Assembly (NCBI RefSeq): GCF_020509005.1
Contig: NC_063024.1
Coordinates: forward strand, 186,001-250,000
Origin: Fulvia fulva
Lineage: Eukaryota; Ascomycota; Dothideomycetes; Mycosphaerellales; Mycosphaerellaceae
DNA: 64,000 nt
Direction: 5' to 3'
Shown in pieces: positions 21,120-32,155 of the stretch (its first letter is position 1; every line of letters starts with the position of its first letter). The notes beneath the pieces are model-generated. The model ran no database searches. It saw nothing but the letters and a program-made list of their open reading frames with translations, and was not told where the DNA came from. Made by a program: the position numbers and the translations under genes.

Positions 21120-23055
21120 CTAAAACACCATACCCTTGACCTGCTTCCTCTGCCTCGTATCAATATTCCGCCACATAAGAATAGCAGCCAAAGCAATCGC
21201 AAGAATTCCCGTAGCAGCCGCACACATAAGCCTCTGCGTATCACCATAAGCCCTAACAATAGCATCGCCAGTAGGAGTTCCCACATAACTAAGCTGCACA
21301 TCAAGCATTTGGTAAATCTCCCCAAACGCAGTGGCATTCGACGACACTTCCACTGGCAAATACTGCAACAGCTTGTCGGGGAAATTAGCCTGCCAGATAG
21401 CTGCGGCGATGGTTGAGCCGATGGCACCGCCGATCTGCGATGAGGTGCCTTGGATGGCCAGTGTCATTGCCACGAATTGATGCGTCGTAGCAGCCATGCC
21501 GGCAACTTGCTCGCAGATAACCAGAGTGCCTCCGCCGATGGCGATGAAGATCTGGCACATGACGATGTAGCCAACACCAACACCGGGTTGTCTGAAGTAG
21601 ATCATGAGTCCTACACCCATAGCAGTTACAGGCCAGCCGAAGAGGATAGCCTGCCACTTGAAGCCACCAGTCTTCAAGAGGATGAAGCCCGCAACGAAGG
21701 ACCACGTACAGGATCCGATGCTGTAGATGTTCTGGATGTAACCCGTGCGCACAATATCCTGACCGACGACAACCTGGACGAAACTGCTGAAGTAGTTGTT
21801 CCAGAGGTAGAACTCGACGAAGAGCACGGCTGCGAGAATGTTGGCGCCGAGGATTGTGCGGTCTTTGAGAAGTGCCCAGGGGAAGAAGGTGACCGGGGCG
21901 AGGAAAGCTTCGTAAAGACCGAAGGCGATGATGAGGAGGGCGCCGACGATGATTAGAGCGATGATGAAGGGGGTTCTCCAACCGTCAGGTTGGCGGGTGT
22001 AGATTGAGAAGGGTAGGAGGAAGAGAGCCAGTCCGATGCAAAGCGTTAGCAGACCAAGGGCGTCGGTCTCGATGAGGTAGTATTTGATGGACTGGACGAC
22101 GGTGCGTCCACTTCTTGGGCGTTCGGGCATGATTCCTGTCTTGCGCGCTTTACGCTCGTAGTATCGAAGGATGAGGAACAGAGGCAAGCTGCTGACGGGA
22201 GTGACGATTGCCCAGGTGCCGAAAGCCCATCGCCAGTCGATGTCGAGGAATGTGTTTGCGAAGTAGCCGGCGATCCAGGAGGTGATGATGTAGGGAGAGG
22301 CGATGAATGCGAACATCAGACCTCTGCTCTTGAGTTGCGATGTGTCTGCGATGAGAATAGCCATGACAGCCGAGCGACCGTTGCCACTGGAACGACGATT
22401 AGCGTGGTGTTCTGTGTTCATGCGGAAAGCAGGATACATACCCAAGGTAGTTGAACACCTCAGCAGCAGCATACGTCTCAGGATTCTGACAGCTTGCCAT
22501 CATGATCATACCAAGAGTCATAGCACCGACCATAAGCGCGTACGCCTCTGATCGTCCCCAGATGTCCATGACCTTGGCTAGAGGTACTCGCCAAATGCCA
22601 CCAATAATACCGGCCATAATGGGTGTGACACCAACGAGAGAATGCGCGGCGAAATCCGACAGCACGTAAGGTTGCATCAGGGAAGTCGCAGTGTTCTCTA
22701 GCGCATCCAGGAAGTACAAAATCCAGATCCTGCTCGTGATCAGTATTGGGAGCCGACTTGCAGACTGTAGCCGAGCTTACATCGCGTAGACTGCGAAGAG
22801 AGCGCTCCTCGGCCAGACTTGACAGACGGCCTCCGACTTCTGCACTCCCCACTGGGTGTTCTCCTTGTGTACCAGCTCATCATCACCGTCGCTCTCGACA
22901 TCCGGTCGCAGGGATGTCTGTCGCAGCGTAGTCTGAGCATTAACATCGCCCTTCTCAGCTTCGACTTCAAGAGGTAGATTCGTCGTATGGTTCTGAGTGG
23001 CAACACCAACCACTGGCGCCACAGGCTTGGGCGCAAACCTACTAAAGAGACCCAT
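21120..23055 (-). CDS. Siderophore iron transporter, MFS (Sit1/MirB-like)
   Basis: Three exons: 23055-22782, 22729-22442 and 22386-21120, with introns of 51-55 nt (all GT-AG). They sum to 610 codons, a 609-residue protein. The N-terminal ~85 residues are polar. About fourteen membrane segments follow, as expected for fungal siderophore transporters. Supporting motifs are YFLDALENTATS in the first helix, FVEFYLWNNYFSSF, YIQNIYSIGSCTWSF and IGGGTLVICEQVAGMAATTH. It should import ferric siderophores across the plasma membrane by proton symport. The second upstream ATG codon is chosen because an in-frame GTG precedes it. An SreA-type GATA site lies 57 bp upstream, fitting iron-repressed expression. 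Confidence 0.9.
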
Positions 23056-23111
23056 GATCACAGCAACAACGATGGCTATGAGTCCTGATGAGGTTATGAT
23101 AAGGATGCAAG

Positions 23112-23120
23112 ATCAGATAA
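23112..23120 (+). promoter_or_regulatory. SreA-type GATA site (ATCAGATAA)
   Basis: Perfect match to ATCWGATAA, the extended motif bound by fungal iron-repressing GATA factors (SreA/Urbs1 family). It is 57 bp upstream of the siderophore-transporter start codon. A second GATAA core lies at 23098-23102. Known role: repression of siderophore uptake genes under iron sufficiency. Function here is inferred from motif plus gene identity. Confidence 0.6.
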
Positions 23121-23942
23121 GATGGAGCAGCCACCAGGACTTATAACCAGGAAGGAAAGGCAATGGTCTCGTAGCTCCCGAACATGGCGTTCCCTCGTGG
23201 TGGTCCCAAGGAACAGGGTGCCCACATGGCCAAGCACAGTCTCTGCAGGCGAAAGCGTGGGACAAGGTCTCAAGGTGTGCATAGCCGCGGTCAAAACAGC
23301 GAACAAGCATCTTCCTCCACCACTCCATAAGCGACAGTCACGATCCTTCACAGCACGTTGGGAAGCATCGTACCAGAAGTCGCGTGTGAAAGTCCCTCCT
23401 AGCGATTCCAGGCGTTGCCCAGAAAGGCAAGATTCCAGCTCATCAGATTTTTCACCCCAAGACGATGGATCCTGCCACGCTGCGCATGATCGCGTTGCGG
23501 CACTCGCCCGAGGCCTGGCAGGTGTGCTGCGACGTTGATAGGTGTGCTTACTGCATGGCCAAGTATTGCCCAGACAGGCCGGCTAAAGACTCGCAGGACC
23601 CAGACTGGATGATCTGTTCGATCTAAGGTTATCTGGCATAATCTGATCCGCTTCGCATGGTCAAGTGAATGTTACTGCGCGGGATAATTCCTTGATATGG
23701 TCTAGTTGTGGCGTGAAGATGTGCGCCAACAATGCAGAAGCGACTGCAAGAGAGGTGTGAGAGGATGGTTCTTGGTGCGATGTGAGAGACGATATCGGCG
23801 GAGGGAAATTGGGAGGCTCCGATGTCGTTGTTTCCGCCGGGAATGAATGTCCAGCGTGATCACATCTCAGCACGCCAGGGCTGGTATGCCCTGTGCCAAA
23901 CGTTTGCAATGCTACACCTCTCTGCATACCTACACGATAACA
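23121..23942. other. Intergenic, no supported gene
   Basis: Remainder of the siderophore-transporter upstream region and the 3' flank of the beta-glucosidase remnant. Another GATA-like sequence (TTATCTGGC) occurs near 23630 but does not match the extended SreA motif. Confidence 0.3.
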
Positions 23943-25940
23943 TCAAACCTCCAAAGCAACACTCCCCTTCAAATCCCTCGAACTCGCCCCCACCGAAAAC
24001 GTCTACACTCCCTTCGCAACCGCCCACTTCTGCGCCACAATATCCCAAAAACTAACATCCCTCCTCCTCACACTAAACGTCACCTCCCTCTCCTCGCCCG
24101 GCTGTAATTTCACTTTCTCAAACCCCCTCAACTGCCTCGGCGGCTGTTGTGCCTCCGCCGGGTACGAAACATAAAGCTGCGCGACCTCCGCACCCTCTAC
24201 AGTCCCCGTATTCTTAACGGAAGCGGTGATGGACGCAACTTCATCGAAGAGGTCGGATGTGCCGCCGAGGGCGAGGTGCCCGGTGAGGTAAGTTGAGGAG
24301 AGGGCCGTGGTATTTTTGGATGCGAGGGTTGAGGTGGTGTATGTGAAGGTTGTGTAGGAGAGGCCGCTGGGGTGTTGTGTTAGTAGACTGATGTGCTGAG
24401 GGAGGGGGTTGTGCTTACTCGAACGGGTATCGAACAGTCTTGTTCTGAGCGTCGAAGTAGCGGTAGTCGATGTGGACACCTTCGCGGTAGTCGGAAGCGT
24501 AATTGTCGTATGATGGTGTCAATGCTGTTCCAGTGCCACCAATGCTGAAGCCACCGCCACCTCCGCCTCCGCCTCCGCCTCCGCCTCCGCCAGCCATCGA
24601 TGAGTCCGAGCTAGAACCACCACCGCCAGGCGCGCCGCCCACGCTAGTAGAGTTATCGCTCATGCTCGGCATACCACCGCCACCATCCAATGTATCATTC
24701 ATCAGCCAGCGGATCATACCACCGTCCGCTCGGGCCCTTGCCGAGATCGCTTCGTACGGTGTGATAGCATAGCCCATAGAGCCTTGACCACTTCCGCCTC
24801 CAGTGGCAAGCTGACCTTGGTATGGGTCGTCCATGCCCATGACTGAGAACGCAAAGTTTGGTCCAGCGATTTCCGGTCCAGCGTGAGCGCCGAAGAGACT
24901 GATGACATTGTTGTTCTTGAGGAGGACCAATGAGTCCCTTCCCACCTCCCTGATAAGCTTCGCATGGTCTGCGCGGACGCTTCTGTACTCCATCGTCGAC
25001 GCCTGCGATTACTGCCGCCCATTATCGAGTCCCGAGAAGTGGAACCCAATAGCGTTCCGCACAGCCACGTCATCAAGTCGAGCTTGTGTGCAGGAGCCGT
25101 TGGCGATACCCGCGTTGAGAATGTCGGCGGTCCAGTAGTTGCTGGAGCCAAAGTCGAGACCAGCATTGGCACAGCCATACGATGTGGTTTGCGAGTTGAC
25201 ATCGGGCATCACTAGGCCTAGGAACCCGAGCTCTTCCTTGAGGAGACCGCTCACGAGCTTGCTGTTTTCGCAAGACAAGGTACCGTTGACCCTGGTCATC
25301 GCACCCGTGACGGCTTCCATGCCAGCGCGAGTGGCATCTGCAAAGGGCCAGAGGTATCATTCGTGCATTGTCTTATCGTCGGCATTGCTAGTATAAAAAT
25401 CAGAAGTCGTGGAAGAAAGGCCGGATGAACGATTGGTTTCCTGTTCATTAAGCAGCAGATGGCGTCCAATGGTGATGACTCCAGCTGAGTTCATGCCTTT
25501 GACAGTCTTCTCCATGCAGATGCCGTTGAGGAAGGGATCGGGAGTGAAGCCTTCGGCTGTACGGCCACCGTAAGGTGGGCGACCGAGTGGACCAGCCACA
25601 GGACCGTTGATAACTATTGGATTGCGCGCCTGGTCTTATCGCCCTACTTACCATTGCTACCCATATCATAGAATTCCTTCCCGGCAGCCTTTGCCTCGGC
25701 CTCGAAATGATCTTTGTCCCAGGTCATGGCCAAAGCACCGCCCATGGGGAAAGATGAGACATAGTACTGCTGGTTGATACCAGCGAAGCCATCCTTGTTA
25801 GCATACGGTGTCCATCGGAACCTTAGGAACAGAGCAAACTGGCCTTTGTCGAGATGTTGCAAGAACAGACGACGTTGACATTCGAAAAGACACGATGACG
25901 ACTCCCCGGTATGCGAAACACGGCCGTCGCCAGGCACGAG
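23943..25940 (-). pseudogene. GH3 beta-glucosidase, broken
   Basis: Segments in family order: YVSSFPMGGALAMTWD; VAGPLGR-PPYGGRTAEGF; SAGVITIGRHLLLNEQETNR; YLWPFADATRAGM; ENSKLVSGLLKEELGFLG; LVMPD (nucleophile Asp retained); RADHAKLIREVGRDSLVLLK; IDYRYFDAQN; GLSYTTF; and a fibronectin-III-like end, VAQLYVSYPAE to RDLKGSVALEV. In-frame stops lie at 25357-25359 (TGA, between HE and YLWPF), 25009-25011 (TAA, before SQASTMEYR) and 24003-24005 (TAG, 19 codons before the natural end). Between NYASDY and IDYRYFD about 200 residues usual in the family are absent, and a pure Gly tract lies nearby. Two introns (25650-25613, 38 nt, and one near 24367-24420) look normal. Non-functional as it stands. Confidence 0.85.
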
Positions 25941-26611
25941 CCTTCAACTTAGGGCTTCGGGGCAATGTCCCCGGCATCGTAGCATTTTCGCGAAACAATT
26001 CCTTTTCCTTGTAGCACCGTTTCGTTGAGACGATAGCCAACGTGGCCTTCAAATCTTCGCTGCGTCAATTCGAGCGGACGTCAAATGATCTGCGTGAAGC
26101 GCCTCATCCGCCACGAGGGAGTGGTGATCCTCGGCTGTTCCTGGTGGCAGTGGCGGCGGCTGTTTCTCCAGCGTGGCAACACCTGCATCGTCCATCAATC
26201 GTCATTCTTCTGCATTGGGTTGAGGCCACTGTCCGCTTCTGTGCACGTCGGCAATCAAGCAGAAGATCTTGTCGCCATGAATGACAATGTGCTTCTGACA
26301 CCTTGTCAGCTACATTCATGGTGCAGCAGGAACAAGGTCGCGAGAGGTAAGGGCTGTGCAGATGGCTGACGGCGATGCCAGTACAGTACCCGATGGCGTT
26401 TCTCGGACTCTGCGGATTGTCGAGGAGCAGTCGCTTACCATGGTCATAGTGGACTGCATGCATGTGATAGGATGCAGGAGTCCAGCAGCTGAAAGGTGAA
26501 GTGAACACAAACCGAACCGCGGCCAAACTCAAAAGCAGCACTGTCCCCCCATCTTCACATCATCAAGTCTGAGCCAACTTCGACAACATCTTATTACACT
26601 TCTTCAACACT
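25941..26611. other. Intergenic between the glucosidase remnant and the NTF2-like gene
   Basis: No recognisable exon of the beta-glucosidase N-terminus was found, so its 5' end may be lost. The right part should hold the promoter of the plus-strand gene at 26612. Confidence 0.3.
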
Positions 26612-27169
26612 ATGGACATCTTATTTGGGCGTCGCTCCGAGGCGTGGGTGCATCAACGGTCACCCCCCGTCGTCTCCAACGCAAACTCACCATCCTCCAA
26701 GACCGGCTCCTGGCTCTCGACCGAAAACTCCTCCACAAGCACAAGCGCGAGCACACCTTCGGACCAAGCTCCTACCATCGCGGACTCTCTGATACGACTC
26801 ATCCACGACTACGTAGCTGCCGTGAACGACCGCAACTGGGATGACTTCAAAAGACTGGAAGCTTACTTCCACCCTTCTTTCACCACCGAGTGCCGATTCA
26901 CTTGCAAGCTCCAGCCCTTTCAGGAGACCATCGACACCTTGAAGGATCTTGTCGAGGTCTCGCCCAACTTCTACATCAAGCTCCATGAGGCTTCCGCCAA
27001 GCTTGACGATCGAGAACGGACGGCATTCGTCTTCCTTCACTCGGACTGGGTCGATGCACCGCCGGGCCAGACCATTATCAGCATGCAGGTCTTCGAGTGG
27101 AGACATGTCGATGGCATGTGGCTCTGCTACAAGTCCAATGTCATGCGAGGGCTGGACGACATGGTCTGA
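26612..27169 (+). CDS. SnoaL/NTF2-like domain protein
   Basis: 185 residues, single exon. The first ~50 are Ser/Thr-rich and likely disordered. Residues ~55-180 look like an NTF2-like cone: helix IRLIHDYVAAVNDRNWDDFKRL, then AYFHPSFTTECRF, later a strand-rich end with ISMQVFEWRHVDGMWLCYKSN. NTF2-like/SnoaL proteins include polyketide cyclases, dehydratases and purely structural ligand-binding folds. No catalytic His/Asp pair can be assigned with confidence, so the role is unknown. No neighbour suggests a pathway. Confidence 0.65.
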   Translation: MDILFGRRSEAWVHQRSPPVVSNANSPSSKTGSWLSTENSSTSTSASTPSDQAPTIADSLIRLIHDYVAAVNDRNWDDFKRLEAYFHPSFTTECRFTCKLQPFQETIDTLKDLVEVSPNFYIKLHEASAKLDDRERTAFVFLHSDWVDAPPGQTIISMQVFEWRHVDGMWLCYKSNVMRGLDDMV

Positions 27170-28009
27170 GGGCGCTGTCTGTGCCATATATTGGCCCTAC
27201 CCTTCATTGCGACCAACCTGGCCTTGATTAGTGATCATAGTCGATCCCACCAAGGCATCGACGGCACAATCGGCGTCAGCCCTCGATGCAAGTCTTCAGA
27301 CGGCGAGCTGAGTGCTGAAGTCATGATGATGTAGGATGGTTTTGCTCAGCTCGTCTGCAGCGATGAGCAATCGCAAAGTTCGCACTCCAGGAAGCCGATC
27401 GAAAATTCAGGCGCAGTCCTCCGCATGGTCAATTCACAACAATGGCAACGCCAGTAGCTACAGAATACCTTCAGCACAAGTGTCAGAGTGGCATTCAAAC
27501 ATGGCAACTTGCTTCAGCTAGGTGGCTGCGCCTTCGCCATCTCACTAGGAATCCGTTCAACTGCCACGACAGCAGGGCTGTAAGTTGGACGGGCTGTGTA
27601 TGAAACCTGCACCGACAATACGCTCGCTGTACGCAATTGGAGTAACGTTTACGAAGGAGGTACGCCCGCATAGCACCACGACGCTCTCATATCTCTACTG
27701 CATACGACTTGTCAGACAATCCGATGAAGGTCAAGGACGCTCACACTGTCTCGCTCGAGTGCGCACGATGAAATCTCGATTCCACGGCTACGAATCCAGC
27801 CTACGAGCTTCCTCCTCAATTGTCTGAGTGCCATCAATGACTCCTGCCTGTTCAGTGTTCTTGCCGCGACGGTAGTGGCGACGCAGATCACGCACTTCGT
27901 TCCGATGCCGCTCAATCGCACTTCCGCTCTTCGCTCCGCAACATCGAAGTGAATACATGCCACCACCCAGGAACAATCAAAGCACGCAGCCATAAGCAGA
28001 CCCAACATC
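27170..28009. other. Intergenic between two plus-strand genes
   Basis: No supported gene; it should contain the 3' end of the NTF2-like gene and the promoter of the MFS gene. Minus-strand frames here overlap the transporter and show no domain. Confidence 0.35.
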
Positions 28010-29335
28010 ATGAACAACGAACTCGAGGACCTCACTGGACGTCCGGTCGACACAGAGACCCAGGACATAGTCGCCGATACCAGAAAGCAAGCTTGGCGTG
28101 CACTTGCAGGATGCGCAATACTGCAGCTCCCCATCTGGGGCATCGCAATGACCTTCGGCATCTTCCAAGAGGCATACACTCGTAGCCACGTGATATCCGG
28201 TGGCAGTGCCTCGGGCATCATCGGCACTACCATGAACGGTGTCATGTACCTGAGCATGCCCTTGCTCTTCACCGCACTCGACCGCTCTTGGGCGCAGTAT
28301 CGGCGAAGCGTGGCGATCGCTGGGATTGTCATATCCAGCCTCGCCTTCCTGGTGTCATCTTGGAGTACGCAGCTGTGGCATCTAGTCCTTACGCAGGGCG
28401 TTCTGGCTGCGCTTGGCAGCACGTTGCTCTACAGCCCTACCACACTGTACCTGGATGAGCACTTCACCGCAGGAAAGGCTACTGTATATGGTGCCATCTT
28501 GTCCAGCAAAAACATCGTTGGGTCGTGCTGTCCTCTCATTCTCACGGCGCTGCTGGAAAAGTTGGGCTTCCGCTGGACGCTGCGCATATGGGCCGCCGTT
28601 GTGCTCTGTACCGGCACCATCGGCATCGCGATCATTCCAACCAAGACCTCGCCATCCAGCCAACTGACACGAGGGGACAGGAAAGTACCCTGGACCTTCC
28701 TCCGGCATAAAACGATCTGGATCTATTCATTCGCCAACGCAGTCTTCAGCTGCGGCTACGGAATCCCACAGACATACCTCCCCTCCTACGCACGCGATGT
28801 CCTCAAATTATCGACCTTGTCAAGTTCATTGATGATAACCCTCTTCAACGCACCAGGCATCATCTCATGTGTAGGATTTGGTCTACTAAGCGACAAAGCA
28901 AAAGTCTCCAGCACGACGAATACCTTCATCTCAGCAGCCGGAACCAGTCTCTCCGCCTTCCTGCTCTGGGGTCTATCATCTAATCGTATCGAAGGTGTCC
29001 TCATCGCCTTCTCACTCTTATGTGGCTTCTTCGCTGGGGGCTACTCGTCCACCTGGGGAGGCTGGATCAAAGACCTTGAGCAGGAGGCAGTGGCAAGGAA
29101 TGAGGCGATCGATACTGGTATGCTGTATGGCTTGTTCAATGGAGCCAGAGGTGTTGGGTATGTGATCAGTGGCGTGGCTGGCGTGGAGCTGCTTCAGGTG
29201 GGGTCGGTACAGGAGAACATGAGGTGGGGCTACGGTACAAAATATGGCGCGCTGATCCTGTTCACGGGAGTCAGTGCTGTAGTGGGTGGGTGGAGTGTGC
29301 TATGGCGATATCATTCAAGGCCTTCGGTGGGATGA
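28010..29335 (+). CDS. MFS transporter, monocarboxylate-like family
   Basis: 441-residue, single-exon membrane protein with about twelve hydrophobic segments and a short (~30-residue) cytosolic N-terminus. Features shared with fungal MCT-like proteins are LPIWGIAMTFGIFQEAY at helix 1 and the SGIIGTTMNGVMYLSMPLLF run at helix 2. Another is LAALGSTLLYSPTTLYLDEHF, as in the 'GLGxGLLFxPxxxxxxxYF' region. Substrate unknown. It differs clearly from the other MCT-like gene at 16930, so it is not a recent local duplicate. The start codon matches the domain boundary. Confidence 0.85.
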   Translation: MNNELEDLTGRPVDTETQDIVADTRKQAWRALAGCAILQLPIWGIAMTFGIFQEAYTRSHVISGGSASGIIGTTMNGVMYLSMPLLFTALDRSWAQYRRSVAIAGIVISSLAFLVSSWSTQLWHLVLTQGVLAALGSTLLYSPTTLYLDEHFTAGKATVYGAILSSKNIVGSCCPLILTALLEKLGFRWTLRIWAAVVLCTGTIGIAIIPTKTSPSSQLTRGDRKVPWTFLRHKTIWIYSFANAVFSCGYGIPQTYLPSYARDVLKLSTLSSSLMITLFNAPGIISCVGFGLLSDKAKVSSTTNTFISAAGTSLSAFLLWGLSSNRIEGVLIAFSLLCGFFAGGYSSTWGGWIKDLEQEAVARNEAIDTGMLYGLFNGARGVGYVISGVAGVELLQVGSVQENMRWGYGTKYGALILFTGVSAVVGGWSVLWRYHSRPSVG

Positions 29336-30150
29336 GTACGACTTGCTTGCTGTGAATCTAGAGAGCAGCACGTCCGTGCGACCGTCCTTGCAACGTTGGC
29401 CAAGACAGCAAATGCGCACACAGAGCTGTAATTCTCATGCCGCCCCGAGTACCTCTGCAACTCTTCCATCTAGATTGACCATGTCCGTCATCTCCCCGGT
29501 TTTCTGACCATACGTTTGCTGAAGACAGTCGCAATGTGTACAAGTCCACGGCGTTCGTTGTCCCGCATACTCCAGTCCAACGCTACACCGTCAGGAGCAC
29601 ACAGCAAAAGCTTGCTAATACGGCACCACCTCCGGCAGGCCGGCTACAAGCTGTGAAGGTGTTCTGCCATTCTTATCCGGGATGTTGTAATCTAAGGTTG
29701 ATACACACTGAATCGACCGCAGGATATCCAAGCGGGCGTGGGTGGGCTCAGACTCATTGCGCTCCAGCGTCATGTGAAGAGCTGTTTTGCGCTCATGGTC
29801 TTGACAGTTCCATTATAGGCCTGGTATGATCTTTAGAAGCTCCAGGTGTTCACAATTGTCGGCTAGGACTGTACGGTGAACTATTGTGCGTCCCAAGGAA
29901 TCTCGTGTGTTGACATCATGATGTCACCGTGGTAGAGATCGCTTAGGAGCTCCAGCGTGGTATTTCCAGGCCGGAAACGCGGAATGAGTTCGAGGTCACT
30001 AGTAGTGACAACAGAGGTTACTGGGTGTGTATCCAGGTAACCATAGAGAATCCCAATGTCCTGATGATATCGCCGACGGGGAACCAAACTGCTCCACGAC
30101 CATGGTGCTGGTCTTCCCAGTGCCGTCTCACCCCATGTATAACAGTACCA
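29336..30150. other. Intergenic, possible decayed sequence
   Basis: A minus-strand frame near 29881-30087 (DIGILYGYLDTHPVTSV onward) looks coding-like in composition but matches no family I recognise, and no continuation was found. Possibly a fragment. Confidence 0.3.
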
Positions 30151-30374
30151 GATAGATCCTTCTCTTCCTTTATTACCTATTTAAATATACCTATCGCTAG
30201 GGCTTTAGTAAACTCCTTAGCTATAGCTTCGATCTACTTTTAAGAGAAGCGGTACCGCGATATACTTCTACTCGTATCCTAGGGTATAGTAGGGCGATAG
30301 GGTACTTTACTTTAAAAGTCTAGACGGTATCGAGCGCCTATATATTAAGTAATAGCGTACGTATCTAGCGTTCC
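30151..30374. repeat. RIP-saturated repeat remnant (no CpA/TpG)
   Basis: I find no CpA and no TpG across these 224 bases, while TpA is very frequent. Both flanks immediately contain CpA/TpG. This is the dinucleotide outcome of repeat-induced point mutation (CpA to TpA on either strand) driven to completion, which targets duplicated DNA such as transposons. The element is too altered to classify. It abuts the 3' end of the broken HET gene. Confidence 0.75.
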
Positions 30375-32155
30375 CACTACCAGGATCCACGTGTTCATAT
30401 TGCAAGCGTTGTAATTCAAGCATATCTATGACTACCAGTCTAGCATTATCGCTGTCACTCCATCCTTGGACATCGATAGAGTATCGATCGGCATGCCGGC
30501 TAAGAGTTGCGGGAACCTGTGCAAGCTCGAGTGGCAGAAGCAGACTTCCTGCATGCTGCAGGTGTAAGGCCCGATCTTCGTTTGCTATGACTACTTTGAA
30601 CAGCAGCTTGAACACAGTCAAGTACCGGTGGAGGGTAGCCTTCTCCATGAGGGCGTACTGGTCTTGTCGGGTGGTCTGGCCAAGCCAGAAGTCGACGTAT
30701 TCTGGCCAGTCGTACGGCATTGCCCACATTAGGCCAGCAAAAACATTGGATTCAGTGGTCCAATTAAAGTCGTGATCGATGCTCCAGTAGACATTCGACC
30801 TCCATATGGTATTGAAGCTCAGATTGTCACGCTAAAACTCTTCAGTGGTGATACCTATCTTCTGGATCCTCAAGCTGAAGTTGAAGGTCCTCCTCGATCA
30901 CGTTCTTGACATCGACGCCAATAGCAGCACAGATTGCCGTGTGCTGTTGTGGAAATGCATCAGGGTTATAGACTTCGTGAAGATTGCGCTCGTGGCGAAT
31001 GACCGCCATCACTACGTCCACAATGGCGCTGCTGTAGTCAGGGCGAATGTGCTGAAGACCCGACTGCGGGATATTCAGGAGAGCGTAGACACGGTCTCTT
31101 GGCTGCAGACAATCTAATTCGGATGCTTGACAGACCTGACTGTACAGCGAGTTCCTGGTCGACACATTGCAAAGCCGAGTCAGCATTGACCAAGCGGGAC
31201 TCTGCAAGCAGCGTTGAGCATCAATCTGAAGCCCCAGTGGGTCAAGACTTTCAAAAGACGGACACGACTCTACGACTTGCAGAAGCTCGGCCAGCTTCCA
31301 CATCCGCACGTGCTCTAGCCCGCATTGTAAGATGACTGACTTGGCCAGTGTGAGTTCCTGCAACACTCACAATCTTGTCCAATATCGCCTATAGCACAGA
31401 CGCCTGACTCCAGCTGCAGCCACTTCCTACACTTTGGGCGTTCTTTTCTGCAATGGCACCCGTTGCAGAGCTTTCATTGCCATGCGGCTTTCGCAATAAG
31501 CAGGGCCTAACCAAGCGATGACATTCTCGGACTGTCTGTAGATGTCTGCCATGAAAGCCACCTTATGGGAAGGCTCGGCGATATTAGATTGGTCGATTCA
31601 GATGGCATCGATCCAGAAGAGTGTTGCACGATAGTGCTTGAAGTCCTGGGCCATCTGAAAAAACCGCAGTAGATTCTTGCCCACTTGTGCCCGCTTACCA
31701 TCAACGGAGATACAACAACTAGCGTCTGGTCGGCTCCATGTATAGGATAGCGCGGTGTAGCAAGGCGCTTCGCCGAGTATATGAGTACTGAGGGAGCATT
31801 GAATGCGGCCACTACCAGGACAAGGTCGCCGGGGCTTCAGCAGTCGTATACAGCGCTGATCTGTATCCACGGGACTGTACGAGTACTCTTTATCGTTCGC
31901 TGGCCTAGAAGTTTGCAAGGTCGAGACATTGGAGGCTGGCTTGAAAGCCTCTTCGATGTCGTTGCCCAAGTCGTCAGTGTCCCAGTCAGTTCCCGAAGAG
32001 ATGCCCCGGTCCACAGAGTGATCAGTGGACTCGACTTCATAATCGGCCGTGTCCCAGTCAGTGTCCCAAGAGATGCCCCGCTCCGCAAAGCGATCAGTGG
32101 ACTCGACTTCATGTTCGTCTGGGAGAACCCATGCGTCGTCATAGTGCTCGTTCAT
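30375..32155 (-). pseudogene. HET-domain (heterokaryon incompatibility) protein, broken
   Basis: The HET domain is recognised from RLLKPRRP, YTALSYTWSRPD, IDGKR-like ISVDGKRAQV, LFWIDAI-IDQSN and IYRQSENVIAWLGPAY, followed by VLQELTLAKSVILQCG. Further on, FNTIWRSNVYWSIDHDF, VDFWLGQT and NEDRALHLQHAGSLLLPL belong to the C-terminal half of the same gene type. Stops interrupt it: TGA at 31598-31600 (after WIDAI, where Cys is usual), TAG at 31427-31429, TGA at 31367-31369 (where Trp is expected before VLQEL) and TAG at 30832-30834 (Trp expected before RDNLS). A one-base frame change is also needed near 30845. Residues ~12-60 hold a 24-residue tandem repeat. The C-terminus ends at the RIP remnant. 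HET proteins trigger allorecognition cell death; this copy is dead. Confidence 0.8.

Noticed and set aside
27712..28422. A long minus-strand frame opposite the second MCT-like gene
   Set aside because: Overlaps the well-supported transporter on the other strand; composition is the antisense of membrane helices.
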